Source: Candidatus Flavonifractor merdavium
GTDB lineage: Bacteria > Bacillota > Clostridia > Oscillospirales > Oscillospiraceae
Assembly: GCA_019119335.1 (NCBI GenBank)
Contig: DWXF01000056.1
Location: 1 to 41,855 of the forward strand
Direction of reading: 5' to 3'
Length of the DNA stretch: 41,855 nucleotides
Positions 7,997 through 17,003 of this stretch are shown here, piece by piece (within the stretch, counting starts at the first letter, position 1; each line of letters begins with the position of its first letter). The translations under genes and the position numbers were made by a program. The notes below the pieces were generated by a model. It ran no database searches. It had not been told where the DNA came from and saw nothing but the letters and a program-made list of their open reading frames with translations.

Positions 7997-9745
7997 CTAC
8001 ACCCGGACCACCAGAGTATTGAAGCCCGCGTACCGCCGGTAGAAGAACTCTTTTGCCTTGCTCTTGATCATCTTGACGCCAATGATGTCCAGACCCGTGC
8101 CCTCCTCCAGGCTGATAGCGTCGGTGTTCAGCTCAAAGGGATTGAACTCCTTGGCGTTGTCCCGCACATGGAGCGTCACGGTCCCGTCCTCATGGGGCAC
8201 GATGGTCAGCTGGATGTAGCCGTCGTTGGCGGAAAAGGCGTGGCTCATGATCACCCCGCATACCTCCTCCACCGCGATGGTGGCAAAATAGATCTGGGTG
8301 GGGTTGGCATCCATCCGCTCCAGATAGGCGGACACGTCCTGCTCCACCGCCCCCAGGTCTGCCTCCCTGCTGTCCAGGAAGGCGCTGTAAATCTTGCTGT
8401 CATCCTCATTCAGATAGGTCCAGGAGCCCTTTTTCCAGTTGTAGATGCAGAGCACCAGCAGGGTAGCCGCCTCCATGCAGGGGTAGGTCCACCAGAACAG
8501 CATGACGCCGCCCCGGCTGAGGAGCAGGCTGAACAGCAGGAAAAACACAAAGGACCGCAGCGTAAACAGCAGATAGCTGGTAAATTCCTGTCCAAGGGCC
8601 TGGTAATAATAGGTCATCACCATATTAACGCCCGAGGGAAGGACACACAGGGCGTAGATCCGGATGGCCACGCTTCCCATGGCCAGTTCCTCCGCCGTCC
8701 GCAGACCGAAGGCGAAGCAGACCCATTGCGGGATGGCCACCAGCAGGGCGATCACAATGACGCTCATGACCGCCGCAACCTGAAATGCCTGCCGCAGGGT
8801 GCAGCGTACATTGGATTTGTTGCACTCGCCATGGAAGGTACTCACCATGGGCTGCAGCGCCATACTGATGGCATCATACACCGACGCCGCCACCAGCGCC
8901 ACATTGAACACGATGCCGAATACCGCTACTCCCAGCTCTCCGCTGATGGACATCAGCAGCCGGTTGCAGACCAGGATGGTGACAAACTGGAAGATGTACT
9001 GGATGGAAGTGGCAAAGCCGGTCCGGAAGGAGAGGGCCACGGTCTGGGGCTGAAATTTGGGCCAGGTAAACCGCAGGCAGCCCTGTTTCCGGATAAAATG
9101 GGTCACGCTGATAACCAGCATCACCGCCGCGCCCAGGCCGGTGGAGTACACCGAGCCCGCCACGCCCATGTCCATCAGCACCACAAACACATAGTTGAAC
9201 ACAATGTCGATGGTGTTGCTGGTGACCAGAGCCACCGCCGCCAGCTTGGGGTTATTGTCACAGTTGATGAAATAATAGAAAGGCCCCTGACAGAACATCA
9301 CCGGTACCAGGAGCAGCTGGGCCCGCACCAGGGCCTCGCAGTTCTCCCACACCTCGGTCCCCGGCGTACCGGCCCCCAGGAAGGTGAGCACCTGGGGCAG
9401 GAAAATCAGCCCCAGAACGCACAGCAGGATATTGGTAAACAGGTCGGCCCGGAGGACGTTGCCGAAGATCCGGTTGCCCTCCTCCTCCTTACCCTCGCTC
9501 AGGGCGTTTGCGTAATGGATCGAGCCGCCGATGGACAGGGAGTAGCTGATGGTATTGAACAGCATATACACCGGCTGGCCGATGCTGATGGCGGTCAAGC
9601 CCACCGCTCCCACGGTATTTCCGACAAAAACGCAGTCGGCCAGTCCCCCGATGGCCAGTCCCAGGCAGGAACAGAGGCTGGGCAAAAAGAAATTATAAAA
9701 CGCTTTGCGGACAAATATGTTCTCCCGCGCGGATGCACCAATCAC
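7997..9745 (-). CDS. MATE-family transporter fused to RsbW-like ATPase domain
   Basis: A 582-residue fusion. Residues 1 to about 440 are a MATE/MOP-type transporter with about 12 hydrophobic segments and typical sequence (LPSLCSCLGLAIGGLADCVFVG region, GLGAAVMLVISVTH). Residues about 460-582 form an RsbW-like HATPase domain: AVEEVCGVIMSHAF, DNAKEFNPFEL and GTGLDIIGVKMIK. The N-box Asn is replaced by Val and the G1 Gly by Ala, so ATP binding or kinase activity may be weakened. It begins with GTG 21 bases after the STAS gene; an in-frame stop lies just upstream. What it transports is unknown. The fusion ties a membrane transporter to the partner switch of this locus. Confidence 0.85.
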   Translation of the reverse strand: MIGASARENIFVRKAFYNFFLPSLCSCLGLAIGGLADCVFVGNTVGAVGLTAISIGQPVYMLFNTISYSLSIGGSIHYANALSEGKEEEGNRIFGNVLRADLFTNILLCVLGLIFLPQVLTFLGAGTPGTEVWENCEALVRAQLLLVPVMFCQGPFYYFINCDNNPKLAAVALVTSNTIDIVFNYVFVVLMDMGVAGSVYSTGLGAAVMLVISVTHFIRKQGCLRFTWPKFQPQTVALSFRTGFATSIQYIFQFVTILVCNRLLMSISGELGVAVFGIVFNVALVAASVYDAISMALQPMVSTFHGECNKSNVRCTLRQAFQVAAVMSVIVIALLVAIPQWVCFAFGLRTAEELAMGSVAIRIYALCVLPSGVNMVMTYYYQALGQEFTSYLLFTLRSFVFFLLFSLLLSRGGVMLFWWTYPCMEAATLLVLCIYNWKKGSWTYLNEDDSKIYSAFLDSREADLGAVEQDVSAYLERMDANPTQIYFATIAVEEVCGVIMSHAFSANDGYIQLTIVPHEDGTVTLHVRDNAKEFNPFELNTDAISLEEGTGLDIIGVKMIKSKAKEFFYRRYAGFNTLVVRV

Positions 9746-9766
9746 AATCTCTCACTCATTTCTCAA

Positions 9767-10063
9767 TCACTGAATATCCAGAATGTCCACGAACCCGGTG
9801 ATCTCGAAGACCTCCATGATATCCGGGCAGACATGATTCACCGTCATATGTCCCTGCTTGTTCATCCGCTTCTGCGCGGCCAGTACCACCCGCAGTCCCG
9901 CGGAGGAGAGATAGAGCAGCTGCTCCATGTCCAGCACCAGCTGCTTCACACCGTCCAGGCTGGCGTTCAGTTCCGCCTCCAGCTCGGGCGCGGTGGAGGT
10001 GTCCAGCCGCCCCTCCAGGGCAATGGTCAGCTTATCTCCATCTGTGTGTTTGGTAATGGTCAT
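9767..10063 (-). CDS. STAS-domain anti-anti-sigma-type protein
   Basis: A 98-residue single STAS domain (SpoIIAA/RsbV type). The conserved loop YLSSAGLRVV carries the Ser that RsbW-type kinases phosphorylate (about residue 54-55), preceded by the strand LVLDMEQL. AGGAGG sits only 2 bases before an ATG at 10069 but 8 bases before the ATG at 10063, so I take the latter start. It lies between the AAA+ ATPase gene of the injection system and the MATE-kinase fusion, as the hub of a partner switch with the RsbW-like kinase and SpoIIE-type phosphatase further down. With no sigma factor present, its partner may be an injection-system component. Confidence 0.9.
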   Translation of the reverse strand: MTITKHTDGDKLTIALEGRLDTSTAPELEAELNASLDGVKQLVLDMEQLLYLSSAGLRVVLAAQKRMNKQGHMTVNHVCPDIMEVFEITGFVDILDIQ

Positions 10064-10092
10064 TTTCATTTCCTCCTAATGATGTATTGTCT

Positions 10093-12240
10093 CTATTCAT
10101 CCAGCAGGTCTGCGTATTCCCGCAATTCCTCCCGGACCACCACAATTTCGTTTTTCTTCATCTCCCCCACGGCCGCCCGCAGCAGGTGGGCCATGCCGAT
10201 GGGTTGATTTTCCAGGGCCGCCAGAAAGGCGGCGGATAGGACGATATTTTTGATATGTCCGCCGGAGAGCTGAAATTTTTCTGCCAGGAAAGTCCAGTCC
10301 ACGTCGTCGGACACCGGCGCCTGAGGCGGCATGGTACGGCGGTAGATCTCCTCCCGCATGGCCGCGTCGGGAAAGGGGAAATGGACCACATAGGTAATGC
10401 GGCGCATAAAGGCCGCGTCGATGTTACCGATCAGGTTGGTGGCCATGATGCACACTCCGTCGTGCTCCTCTATCTGCTGGAGCAGGTAGGCCACCTCCAC
10501 ATTGGCGTTGCGGTCGTGGGCGTCCTTTACTTCACTGCGCTTGCCGAAAATAGCGTCGCACTCGTCGAAGAACAGCACGCAGTTGGACCGCTTGGCCTCG
10601 GTAAACACCGCCTGGAGGTTTTTCTCCGTCTCGCCGATGTACTTGCTGACAATCTGGGAGATGTTGATTTTGTACATCTCCATATTCAGCTCGTTGGCAA
10701 TGACCTGAGCGCACATGGTCTTGCCGGTACCAGGAGCCCCGGCAAACAGGATGGACAGGCCCCGGCCGTAGGTGATCTTCTTGTCAAAGCCCCAGTCGTA
10801 ATACACCTTGTGCTGAAATTTGATGTGGCCGCAGGCGTGCTGGAGCAGCCGCTTCTGGTCCTGGGGCATCACCACATCGCCCCAGCCAAAGGCGGGGCGC
10901 ACCCGGCTGGCCAGATCTCCCAGCTTGTGGACCACCTGACGGTAACAGCACTGGTGCATCTCCCGGCTGCTTACTGTGGCCCGGCCGTCCAGCTTGGCCT
11001 GCCCCGCCGCCTGGCGGCAGGCCAGTTCCACCTGTCGGGGAGAAAATCGGAACTTGGAAGCCAGCTCCTCCACCGTCAGCCCATCTTCCAGCATGGTCTC
11101 CCCCAAAAACGCCCGAAACAGGGCCATCCGCTCCTCTTCCGTGGTGGCGGGCACCTCCAGCTCGATAGACAGCCGGCTCAGCTGAGCCCGAATGGGCAGC
11201 TGAGAGAGGAAAAACACCTTTTCTCCAGGCAGCTCCAGACCCAGAATGGTCTGAAGGAGCTTTTCCTCCGGCGGCTGCTGTCTGTCCTCGGAATCCTGCC
11301 GCTCCATGTGGGTACAGCACAGGCAGGCCCCGGTGAGGCGGGCAATCAGCACGGCCTCCCGTGCCCGCTCCTCCTGCTGATCACAGTCCAGGGACGCGAA
11401 CACGCATCGCCTGCCCGTGCGGGCCATCAGGTGCTCTACCTGAAATCGTTTGCCCGCCCCCGGGCCGCCAGACAGGCAGATTACCTGCTCCCCCGGCTCC
11501 CCAAACAGCAAATCCAGTCGCCGGGCCAGCTCCTGGCCGATGACCAGAGGGCCGGAGGGCTGCTCTGTTTCTCCGTCAAAGAGCCGCAGGCCTGGGAGAG
11601 GGGCCACCGTCCCGGTACTGAGAAACTCCAGCACCGAGGGGCGCAGCATCAGCTGTCCCGCCGCCAGCCGCTCCCCGTCAAACAGAGCGGTAAAGGCGTC
11701 CCGACGGGAGAAACGGGAGAGGTACTCCTCCATGGTATGCTCCATCGGGAGAAAGAGCTGCACCGCCAGAGACGTAGTGGGGGCTTTTTTGGTAATGTCA
11801 TCTTGTAGATAGGCAAAGAGTTTCTCATATTTCTTGTCCAGCACCCCGGCATAGGACAGTACCACGCAGTTGGCCTCAAACTCGTCCAGGTCACACCGGC
11901 GGAACAGCTGATTTAAGGGAAATTCCTGCTCTGTCCGGCTCAGACGGGCCTGGATCGTGCTGTGAGATGCCTCCAACTGGGCCGCCTCGCCCCCCTCCAA
12001 CTGGGCGTTCAGCCCCAGCTGGGCCGCCTTCACCAGATTATGCTCAAACTCCTCCCGGCTGACCACCAACCCCAGCATGTTGCGCATATCATTTTTGGGG
12101 CCAAGCCATTGGTGGTGCTGATAAAAGAAATAAATCCGCAGGTCCAGCCAGGCAAACAGGTCGTCCATCAGTTCCCACTGGTTCTCGTATCCCCGGCTCA
12201 TCCGCTCATAGGCTACGTCCCGCAGGTCGTATTCCTCCAT
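10093..12240 (-). CDS. Contractile injection system AAA+ ATPase (Afp15/Pvc15-like)
   Basis: A 715-residue AAA+ protein of the type found in every eCIS cluster; family members act in assembly or maturation rather than in the particle. The active AAA module is C-terminal: Walker A GAPGTGKT about residue 500, Walker B LFFDECDAIFGKR about 557, sensor 1 in IMATNLIGN. An earlier P-loop-like GGPGAGKRF about residue 260 marks a degenerate first ATPase domain. I placed the start at 12240 because AAGGAGG lies 6 bases before that ATG; the reading frame is open further upstream but runs into the 3' end of the PAAR-like gene region. It follows that gene by 29 bases and precedes the STAS gene. Confidence 0.92.
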   Translation of the reverse strand: MEEYDLRDVAYERMSRGYENQWELMDDLFAWLDLRIYFFYQHHQWLGPKNDMRNMLGLVVSREEFEHNLVKAAQLGLNAQLEGGEAAQLEASHSTIQARLSRTEQEFPLNQLFRRCDLDEFEANCVVLSYAGVLDKKYEKLFAYLQDDITKKAPTTSLAVQLFLPMEHTMEEYLSRFSRRDAFTALFDGERLAAGQLMLRPSVLEFLSTGTVAPLPGLRLFDGETEQPSGPLVIGQELARRLDLLFGEPGEQVICLSGGPGAGKRFQVEHLMARTGRRCVFASLDCDQQEERAREAVLIARLTGACLCCTHMERQDSEDRQQPPEEKLLQTILGLELPGEKVFFLSQLPIRAQLSRLSIELEVPATTEEERMALFRAFLGETMLEDGLTVEELASKFRFSPRQVELACRQAAGQAKLDGRATVSSREMHQCCYRQVVHKLGDLASRVRPAFGWGDVVMPQDQKRLLQHACGHIKFQHKVYYDWGFDKKITYGRGLSILFAGAPGTGKTMCAQVIANELNMEMYKINISQIVSKYIGETEKNLQAVFTEAKRSNCVLFFDECDAIFGKRSEVKDAHDRNANVEVAYLLQQIEEHDGVCIMATNLIGNIDAAFMRRITYVVHFPFPDAAMREEIYRRTMPPQAPVSDDVDWTFLAEKFQLSGGHIKNIVLSAAFLAALENQPIGMAHLLRAAVGEMKKNEIVVVREELREYADLLDE

Positions 12241-12269
12241 GGCGCTCCTCCTTCCTGCCTTCCTGATAT

Positions 12270-12656
12270 TCAGGGAGTACTGACGGTGACGGCGGGAGTC
12301 ACCATGGGCTGGATCACGCCGCCATAGCTGCACATCAGTTTGCTGGTGTTATTCAGCAGCGGCTTGCCGCACACCATCACAGTGGGACAGCCGGGCATCC
12401 AGCTCACCGTGACAGGCAGGCAGGGGGCCGGCGTGGGCGTCCCCAGGGCCGCCGCCGTAGCCGCCGCCACCGCTGGATTGGCCGGATTGGTACACATACC
12501 GAAGGTGGGAATATTGCTCATGGCCGCCCCGTCCATAATGGTGGCCGCCGGCATGCCGCCCATAGTGACCGTCATCTGACTGGTCACCAGCAGCGTGGCC
12601 GGAGCCATACCGAAGGAACAGGTACACTGTGCCGTCTGAACCATTGGATTTGCCAT
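12270..12656 (-). CDS. DUF4280 PAAR-like spike tip protein
   Basis: A 128-residue Gly/Pro/Met-rich protein matching the DUF4280 pattern (TAQCTCSFGMAPATL at the N-terminus, then NIPTFGMC, PCLPVTVSWMPG and LMCSYGGVI). DUF4280 proteins are PAAR-like caps; the paired Cys residues in CTC, MC, PC and MC probably hold a metal at the tip. In injection systems such a protein sharpens the spike and can carry effectors. AAGGAG lies 7 bases before the ATG. It is separated from the spike gene by about 16 kb and sits next to the ATPase gene instead. Confidence 0.85.
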   Translation of the reverse strand: MANPMVQTAQCTCSFGMAPATLLVTSQMTVTMGGMPAATIMDGAAMSNIPTFGMCTNPANPAVAAATAAALGTPTPAPCLPVTVSWMPGCPTVMVCGKPLLNNTSKLMCSYGGVIQPMVTPAVTVSTP

Positions 12657-12669
12657 AGTCGTTCTCCTT

Positions 12670-13398
12670 TCAGAGAGGGATGGTCTGCCGGTTCTCCCCT
12701 TCCTCCAGCTTCAGGCTGGCCAAAAGGCCGGCCTCCTCGGCATACACCTCCACGGTGCAGGCCGCCCGGAACACCGCCGCCAGCTTCCCGTCCGGCCCGG
12801 TGTGATACCGCTGGGCGGGCAGCAGCAGCTTGCCCCGGCTGTGGGCGTGGCGGAGGGGCGTGGTAAGCATGCCCATCTCCCGTTCAAAGGACCGCAGGCC
12901 CACGATCTCGCTGTTTGTTCCGTCCGCGATCAGATAGGCGCCCATGGGGGCTGTCTCCTCCGGGCCCTTGCAGTAGAGCCGCAGCTGCTCCTCTCCCGCC
13001 TCCGCCTTGGTCTGGGCCAGCTTCAGCTCAAACAGGCCGGAAGGGGCCAGCCAGAGCTGTTGCCCTGGGGCGGGACGTCCCGCCGCCTCCACCGTCAGCT
13101 CCAGCCGGGTAATGGTCTGCAGGAAGGGATAGCCGGCCCCCGGCTTCATGGTAATATCCAGCTCCCTGGTCCCCCCGTCGGCCTGGAACTCCACCCATTC
13201 CTCCTGATATCCCCTGCAGCACAGGGCCAGCCGGTGCCGGCCGGGTGACAGGTTGAGCAGCACCAGATAGCCCCCCTGCTTGGCAACGGGACGGCAGAAT
13301 ACGCCGTCCAGCGTACAGCTCAGCGCGGAACCCTCCAGAGGCTTTCCGGTATAGCCGTCCACCACCCGGCAGACGGCGCTGGCATGCATGGAGATCAT
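12670..13398 (-). CDS. Injection-system accessory protein with carboxypeptidase-regulatory-like domain
   Basis: A 242-residue protein. The N-terminal 90 residues look like a carboxypeptidase-regulatory or Ig-like beta domain (CRVVDGYTGKPLEG followed by GGYLVLLNLSPGRHRLAL), a fold often used in adhesion or baseplate decoration. The rest is unrecognised, beta-rich, and includes a central patch (LEREMG-like, TTPLRHAHSRGKLLLPAQ). Its ATG overlaps the stop of the Pvc16-like gene (ATGA), so both are coupled, and the PAAR-like gene follows after 13 bases. Genes at this position in eCIS clusters are often cap or baseplate accessories. The function is inferred from position only. Confidence 0.72.
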   Translation of the reverse strand: MISMHASAVCRVVDGYTGKPLEGSALSCTLDGVFCRPVAKQGGYLVLLNLSPGRHRLALCCRGYQEEWVEFQADGGTRELDITMKPGAGYPFLQTITRLELTVEAAGRPAPGQQLWLAPSGLFELKLAQTKAEAGEEQLRLYCKGPEETAPMGAYLIADGTNSEIVGLRSFEREMGMLTTPLRHAHSRGKLLLPAQRYHTGPDGKLAAVFRAACTVEVYAEEAGLLASLKLEEGENRQTIPL

Positions 13399-13985
13399 GC
13401 CCTTCCCCCTCTCTGCATCTGCTCGGTGGAGATAGACACATCGGTAACACGGGTGAAGCGGCGTTCCTTCCGGGAGTCGATCTCGATGCCCGACAGCAGC
13501 ACCACAAAGGACAGCTTATAAGTGGTAGAGGTGTTGTTCCAGATCTTCAGCAGCTGGTCCTGGGGGGTCTTCTCCAGCACTACCCGGATGGTGGCGTTCT
13601 GCTCCGCCAGAGAACCGCCCAGATACTGGGAATCAATGACCGGGTGGTCCTTCAGGACCTGGAGAGCCGCCCCGATCATCCGGTACTGGTCGGCCTCCTT
13701 CAGCTGGGTGGGCGCCTTGGAGTGGGCGGTAACCAGAAAGCGGATGTTGTACTGGGTGGGCCGCAGCCGCTCCACATTCTCGCTGACCCGGTAGTAACCG
13801 CTCTGTCCCCCCTGGGTGTCCTCCTCCACCTGGTAGAGGTAGAGGGTCAGCTGATTGTTTTCGCTCTCATGCGGGGAACACAGGGAAATCAGCTCCCGGT
13901 TGGCGATGGGCTCCGGGGTCAGATTGTCCCGGAGCATCTCCACCAGGGCGTTGCCCGCCTCCACCAGAGCGGTATAGTCTGCCAT
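13395..13985 (-). CDS. DUF4255 tube-cap protein (Afp16/Pvc16-like)
   Basis: A 196-residue DUF4255 protein, the family of Afp16/Pvc16. Family members terminate the tube and sheath at the end away from the baseplate and so set particle length. Recognisable stretches are the N-terminal helix with LVEMLRDNL, the strand LTLYLYQVEED, LRPTQYNIRFLVTAHS and the LKDHPVI region. It starts 21 bases after the MORN-repeat gene and is coupled to the following gene by a 4-base overlap. The length fits the N-terminal family domain without extra modules. Confidence 0.88.
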   Translation of the reverse strand: MADYTALVEAGNALVEMLRDNLTPEPIANRELISLCSPHESENNQLTLYLYQVEEDTQGGQSGYYRVSENVERLRPTQYNIRFLVTAHSKAPTQLKEADQYRMIGAALQVLKDHPVIDSQYLGGSLAEQNATIRVVLEKTPQDQLLKIWNNTSTTYKLSFVVLLSGIEIDSRKERRFTRVTDVSISTEQMQRGGRA

Positions 13986-14006
13986 ACGCGCGCTCCTTCC
14001 TCTCTC

Positions 14007-16526
14007 TCAACGCTGGGCCGGGCTGGCGGAGGGCGCGGCGCTCTGGGCCGCCTCCTCCCGGATCGCCTGGCTTGCCTGTTCCTCCTGCTCCTGCCGCTGG
14101 ATCTTCAGGGCCGCCGCAGCCTCCTCGCCCCGGCGGATCTCCCCCTGGAACAGCACCTGGAAGGTGTCCGCCATCCAGTCCTGCTCCTGGGCCAGCCAGC
14201 CGCCGGACAGGGTATTCAGGGCGTTGGCCTGATGGGTAAAGGCGCCGGTGGCCAGCAGCAGGTCGGCCGCCGCCTGATTCAGAGCACACTGGGCCTCGTA
14301 CAGGTCGGCCTTGGTCACCGTACCCTTGGCATAGGCCGCCGTGGCCTCGTCCAGGGCGGTGGTTGCCTGTTCCACCGCCTTCTGGGCGGAGCGGATATCC
14401 TCATAGGCCAGATTCAGGTCGATTACCGCCGTCTTGACCTCCAGCTCCAGCTGGGCGGTGTCCACCTCATACCGCTGGGCGGCTACCGCGGTAGCATACT
14501 CCAGAGCGGCGTTATACAGTGCACCGGTATCCAGCTCCACCGGGTCGAAGGCCAGCAGCACCGCCTGTACGTCATAGTCGCCGGGGTTCAGCTTGCTCAT
14601 GCTCTGCCCGGTCAGGCGGCCCTGCTCGGCGCTGGCGGCATACTGTGTAAGCAGGCGGTCCAGATCCTCCAGCCGGCTGGTGAGGGAATCCACCGTCTCC
14701 TGGCTGCCGGAGCCCCGACTCAGCAGAAGCTGCTCCTCATCCAGCCGCTGCTGCAGAAGGGTACGGTTTCCCTCCAGCACCCCGCACATTTCGCTGTAAA
14801 CATAGTAGTCTGTCAGGGCGTCAATCAGCTCTTGGCCGTCCTGGGCGCTGAGCATCAGGCCCAGCATCCGGTCGATCTCCCCCTGGCTGGCGGCGCTGCC
14901 GCCGCCGGAGCCGCCGCCGATGCCATCCAGCGCGGCCAGCAGCTCATCCAGCCGCTCCTGAGACTGGGCCAGGGCATCGTCCCCGCCGCCGGTCCCCCCA
15001 ACAGGCATTTCGCCGGTGCGCACCCAGTGGAGCTGTTTGGGCGCCTCGTCCTCTCCCCGGCTCAGCCCGGTGCAGGTGTATTCCTCATAGATGTACCGGT
15101 GCAGCCACCAGTTGCCCTCCACCGTACCGTCGGCGTACTGGGCGCTGCCCTCCAGATTCTCAGTCTGGGTGGTGGACTCATGGCCCATCAGGGCCCACTG
15201 GTCGAATTCTTCGGCGCTCTCCCAAGGCAGCAGCGCGGTAGCGGAGCTGCCGGTCTGCGGCTGGAACCAGAGCTCATAGGCCTGGGGCTCACTCTCTCCC
15301 TGCTGGTAGCTGCACAACGCCCACAGTCCAAGAGCTTCGTTGACGATGCGGAAACCGCCGTCGCCGTCGGTCTCGGTAAGCGTTGCCTCCCCGAAGGCGG
15401 AACGCAGATCCTGGGCGGTGAGGCTGAGCAGCCAGGCCCCATCCAGGGCGCCCTGGTCGAATTCTCCGGCATAGATGGCCTTGCCGCTGTCGCTGTACAG
15501 CGTGCCGAATCCGTCGGGGACCAACTCCACCGCTCCGCCATTATACCACAGTTTTCCGTTCCGGTACCACTGAATCTCTCCGCTGGTGGCTCCCGCCACA
15601 AATTCCGCCTGGATCCTATCGCCGTTTTCCAGATAGCGGCTGCCGGTACCCTCGTACAAACCGGCTGCAAAAGAGCCTTTATAAAGAAGGCTGCCGTCCT
15701 CAGCGTACTCGGTGCCCTCCCCCTCCCGCAGGCCATCGGCAAAGTCGCCCACATAAGCGCGTTCTCCGCTTTCATAATACCAGGTACCGGTACCCTCGTA
15801 CAGGCCGGCGGCAAAGGAGCCCCTGTACTTCACCGTACCGTCGGGGTAATATTCCGTACCCTCGCCCTGGTAAAGGCCCTCCACGAAGGCACCGTCATAG
15901 CATTTGAACCCATCGGAATAGGCGGTGCCCATACCGTTGGCCAGTCCGCCGGAAAAGGCCCCGGAGTAGACCAGGGCGCCTGCCTCGTAGAGATTTCCGT
16001 CTCCCTCATATACGCCGTCCACAAACTGCCCCTCATAGAGCAGCAGGCCGTCCTCGTCGTATTCCTTGCCCTTCCCCTGCAGCACGCCGTCTGTCAGGGT
16101 ACCGCTGTACATGGGGTGCTCCTTGGCCTCATCATAATACACAATCACCCGGCCGGACCAGTTGGCCAGCTGTTCATCCCCCTGATAGAACCGTGCGGTG
16201 AAAAACCGGCTGAGCAGAAAGGGCCACGCCACGAAATAGATCAGCAATCCCAGCAGCACTACCCCAATGGCCAGCATAATCAGAAAGGATTTGGAGATAA
16301 ACAGCCGGCGGGTTTCGATATAGTCCTCCCGCTTGGTCGGCTTCTGGATCGCCGTGGCCGCCCCCTCAAAGGCGCTGGTGGCCACCTTGGTGGCCTGCCG
16401 GGAGACGTTGGTGATCCGGCGCAGACCGGCCCAGGCCCCCGTCAGTTTCCGGGTAAAGAAGGCCCGGATGGTACGGAAGAATATCCCGAAAGAGTTAAAC
16501 AGTTGTCTCAGCAGTTGGCTCAGCAA
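14007..16526 (-). CDS. Membrane MORN-repeat protein with TolC-like C-terminal coiled coil
   Basis: An 839-residue protein. Residues 1-79 are basic and amphipathic and presumably cytoplasmic; a single membrane segment covers about 80-103. About nine MORN repeats follow (roughly 138-365; units such as YEGQFVDGVYEGDG and YKGSFAAGLYEGTG). Residues about 370-510 are a globular region of unknown type. From about 520 it is helical, and about 680-770 carries the heptad pattern of outer-membrane efflux (TolC/OEP) proteins, with AYAKGTVTKADLYEAQ. The end is Gln/Glu/Ala-rich. A membrane protein inside an injection-system operon suggests an anchor or an outside receptor. It follows the tail-anchored protein gene by 31 bases. 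Confidence 0.8.
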   Translation of the reverse strand: MLSQLLRQLFNSFGIFFRTIRAFFTRKLTGAWAGLRRITNVSRQATKVATSAFEGAATAIQKPTKREDYIETRRLFISKSFLIMLAIGVVLLGLLIYFVAWPFLLSRFFTARFYQGDEQLANWSGRVIVYYDEAKEHPMYSGTLTDGVLQGKGKEYDEDGLLLYEGQFVDGVYEGDGNLYEAGALVYSGAFSGGLANGMGTAYSDGFKCYDGAFVEGLYQGEGTEYYPDGTVKYRGSFAAGLYEGTGTWYYESGERAYVGDFADGLREGEGTEYAEDGSLLYKGSFAAGLYEGTGSRYLENGDRIQAEFVAGATSGEIQWYRNGKLWYNGGAVELVPDGFGTLYSDSGKAIYAGEFDQGALDGAWLLSLTAQDLRSAFGEATLTETDGDGGFRIVNEALGLWALCSYQQGESEPQAYELWFQPQTGSSATALLPWESAEEFDQWALMGHESTTQTENLEGSAQYADGTVEGNWWLHRYIYEEYTCTGLSRGEDEAPKQLHWVRTGEMPVGGTGGGDDALAQSQERLDELLAALDGIGGGSGGGSAASQGEIDRMLGLMLSAQDGQELIDALTDYYVYSEMCGVLEGNRTLLQQRLDEEQLLLSRGSGSQETVDSLTSRLEDLDRLLTQYAASAEQGRLTGQSMSKLNPGDYDVQAVLLAFDPVELDTGALYNAALEYATAVAAQRYEVDTAQLELEVKTAVIDLNLAYEDIRSAQKAVEQATTALDEATAAYAKGTVTKADLYEAQCALNQAAADLLLATGAFTHQANALNTLSGGWLAQEQDWMADTFQVLFQGEIRRGEEAAAALKIQRQEQEEQASQAIREEAAQSAAPSASPAQR

Positions 16527-16557
16527 AGGAAGTCCCCCTATGTCTTATCTCACGGAC

Positions 16558-16959
16558 TCAGCGTCCGAATACACCCAGCTGAAGAAGCAGATAGACGGCC
16601 ACACAGGCTACTGCCGCCAGCGCCACAAGCCCAACGGCCCGCAGCAGCAGCCGGCGGTAGTAATTTTTTGCCCGATAGACCGGCTGCACCGGGGAGCGGC
16701 GCACATAGCCGTCTGCCGCAGGCTGCTGGGGCTGGGACGGCGTCTCCACAAAACCGTCGTTGGAGCCGCCCTGCCCGCCGGCCCAGCGGACTCCGCGCCG
16801 CAGAGCATCCTCTCCAGCCTGAAAGGCCCGCCCGGTAAACCGGTGGGCCTGATTGACCAGGCTGGTTTCCCGCCGCAGGCGGCTGGCGGCTCCTGCCGCC
16901 GCATTGCGGGCGGCCGCCTGCACCTGATCTCTTATAATGTCAAATTGTGTCGTGCCCAT
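16558..16959 (-). CDS. Small C-terminally anchored membrane protein
   Basis: A 133-residue protein. The first 50 residues form a basic amphipathic helix rich in Ala and Arg, followed by a Gly/Ser/Pro/Gln linker, and the last 30 residues contain one membrane segment (about 107-130) after the basic stretch RAKNYYRRLLLR. This is the plan of a tail-anchored cytoplasmic protein. It lies between two larger membrane proteins of the same operon, so an anchor or coupling role for the injection machine is plausible. I do not recognise a family. Confidence 0.7.
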   Translation of the reverse strand: MGTTQFDIIRDQVQAAARNAAAGAASRLRRETSLVNQAHRFTGRAFQAGEDALRRGVRWAGGQGGSNDGFVETPSQPQQPAADGYVRRSPVQPVYRAKNYYRRLLLRAVGLVALAAVACVAVYLLLQLGVFGR

Positions 16960-17003
16960 GGCGCGCTCCTCCTAGGTTGGCCCGCCGGCTTCTCCGCCGC
17001 CGG

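Noticed and set aside
13644-16838. Open frame of 1064 codons on the + strand
   Set aside because: It is antisense to the MORN-repeat and neighbouring genes, has no domain logic, and such long shadows are expected with this GC content and codon bias.
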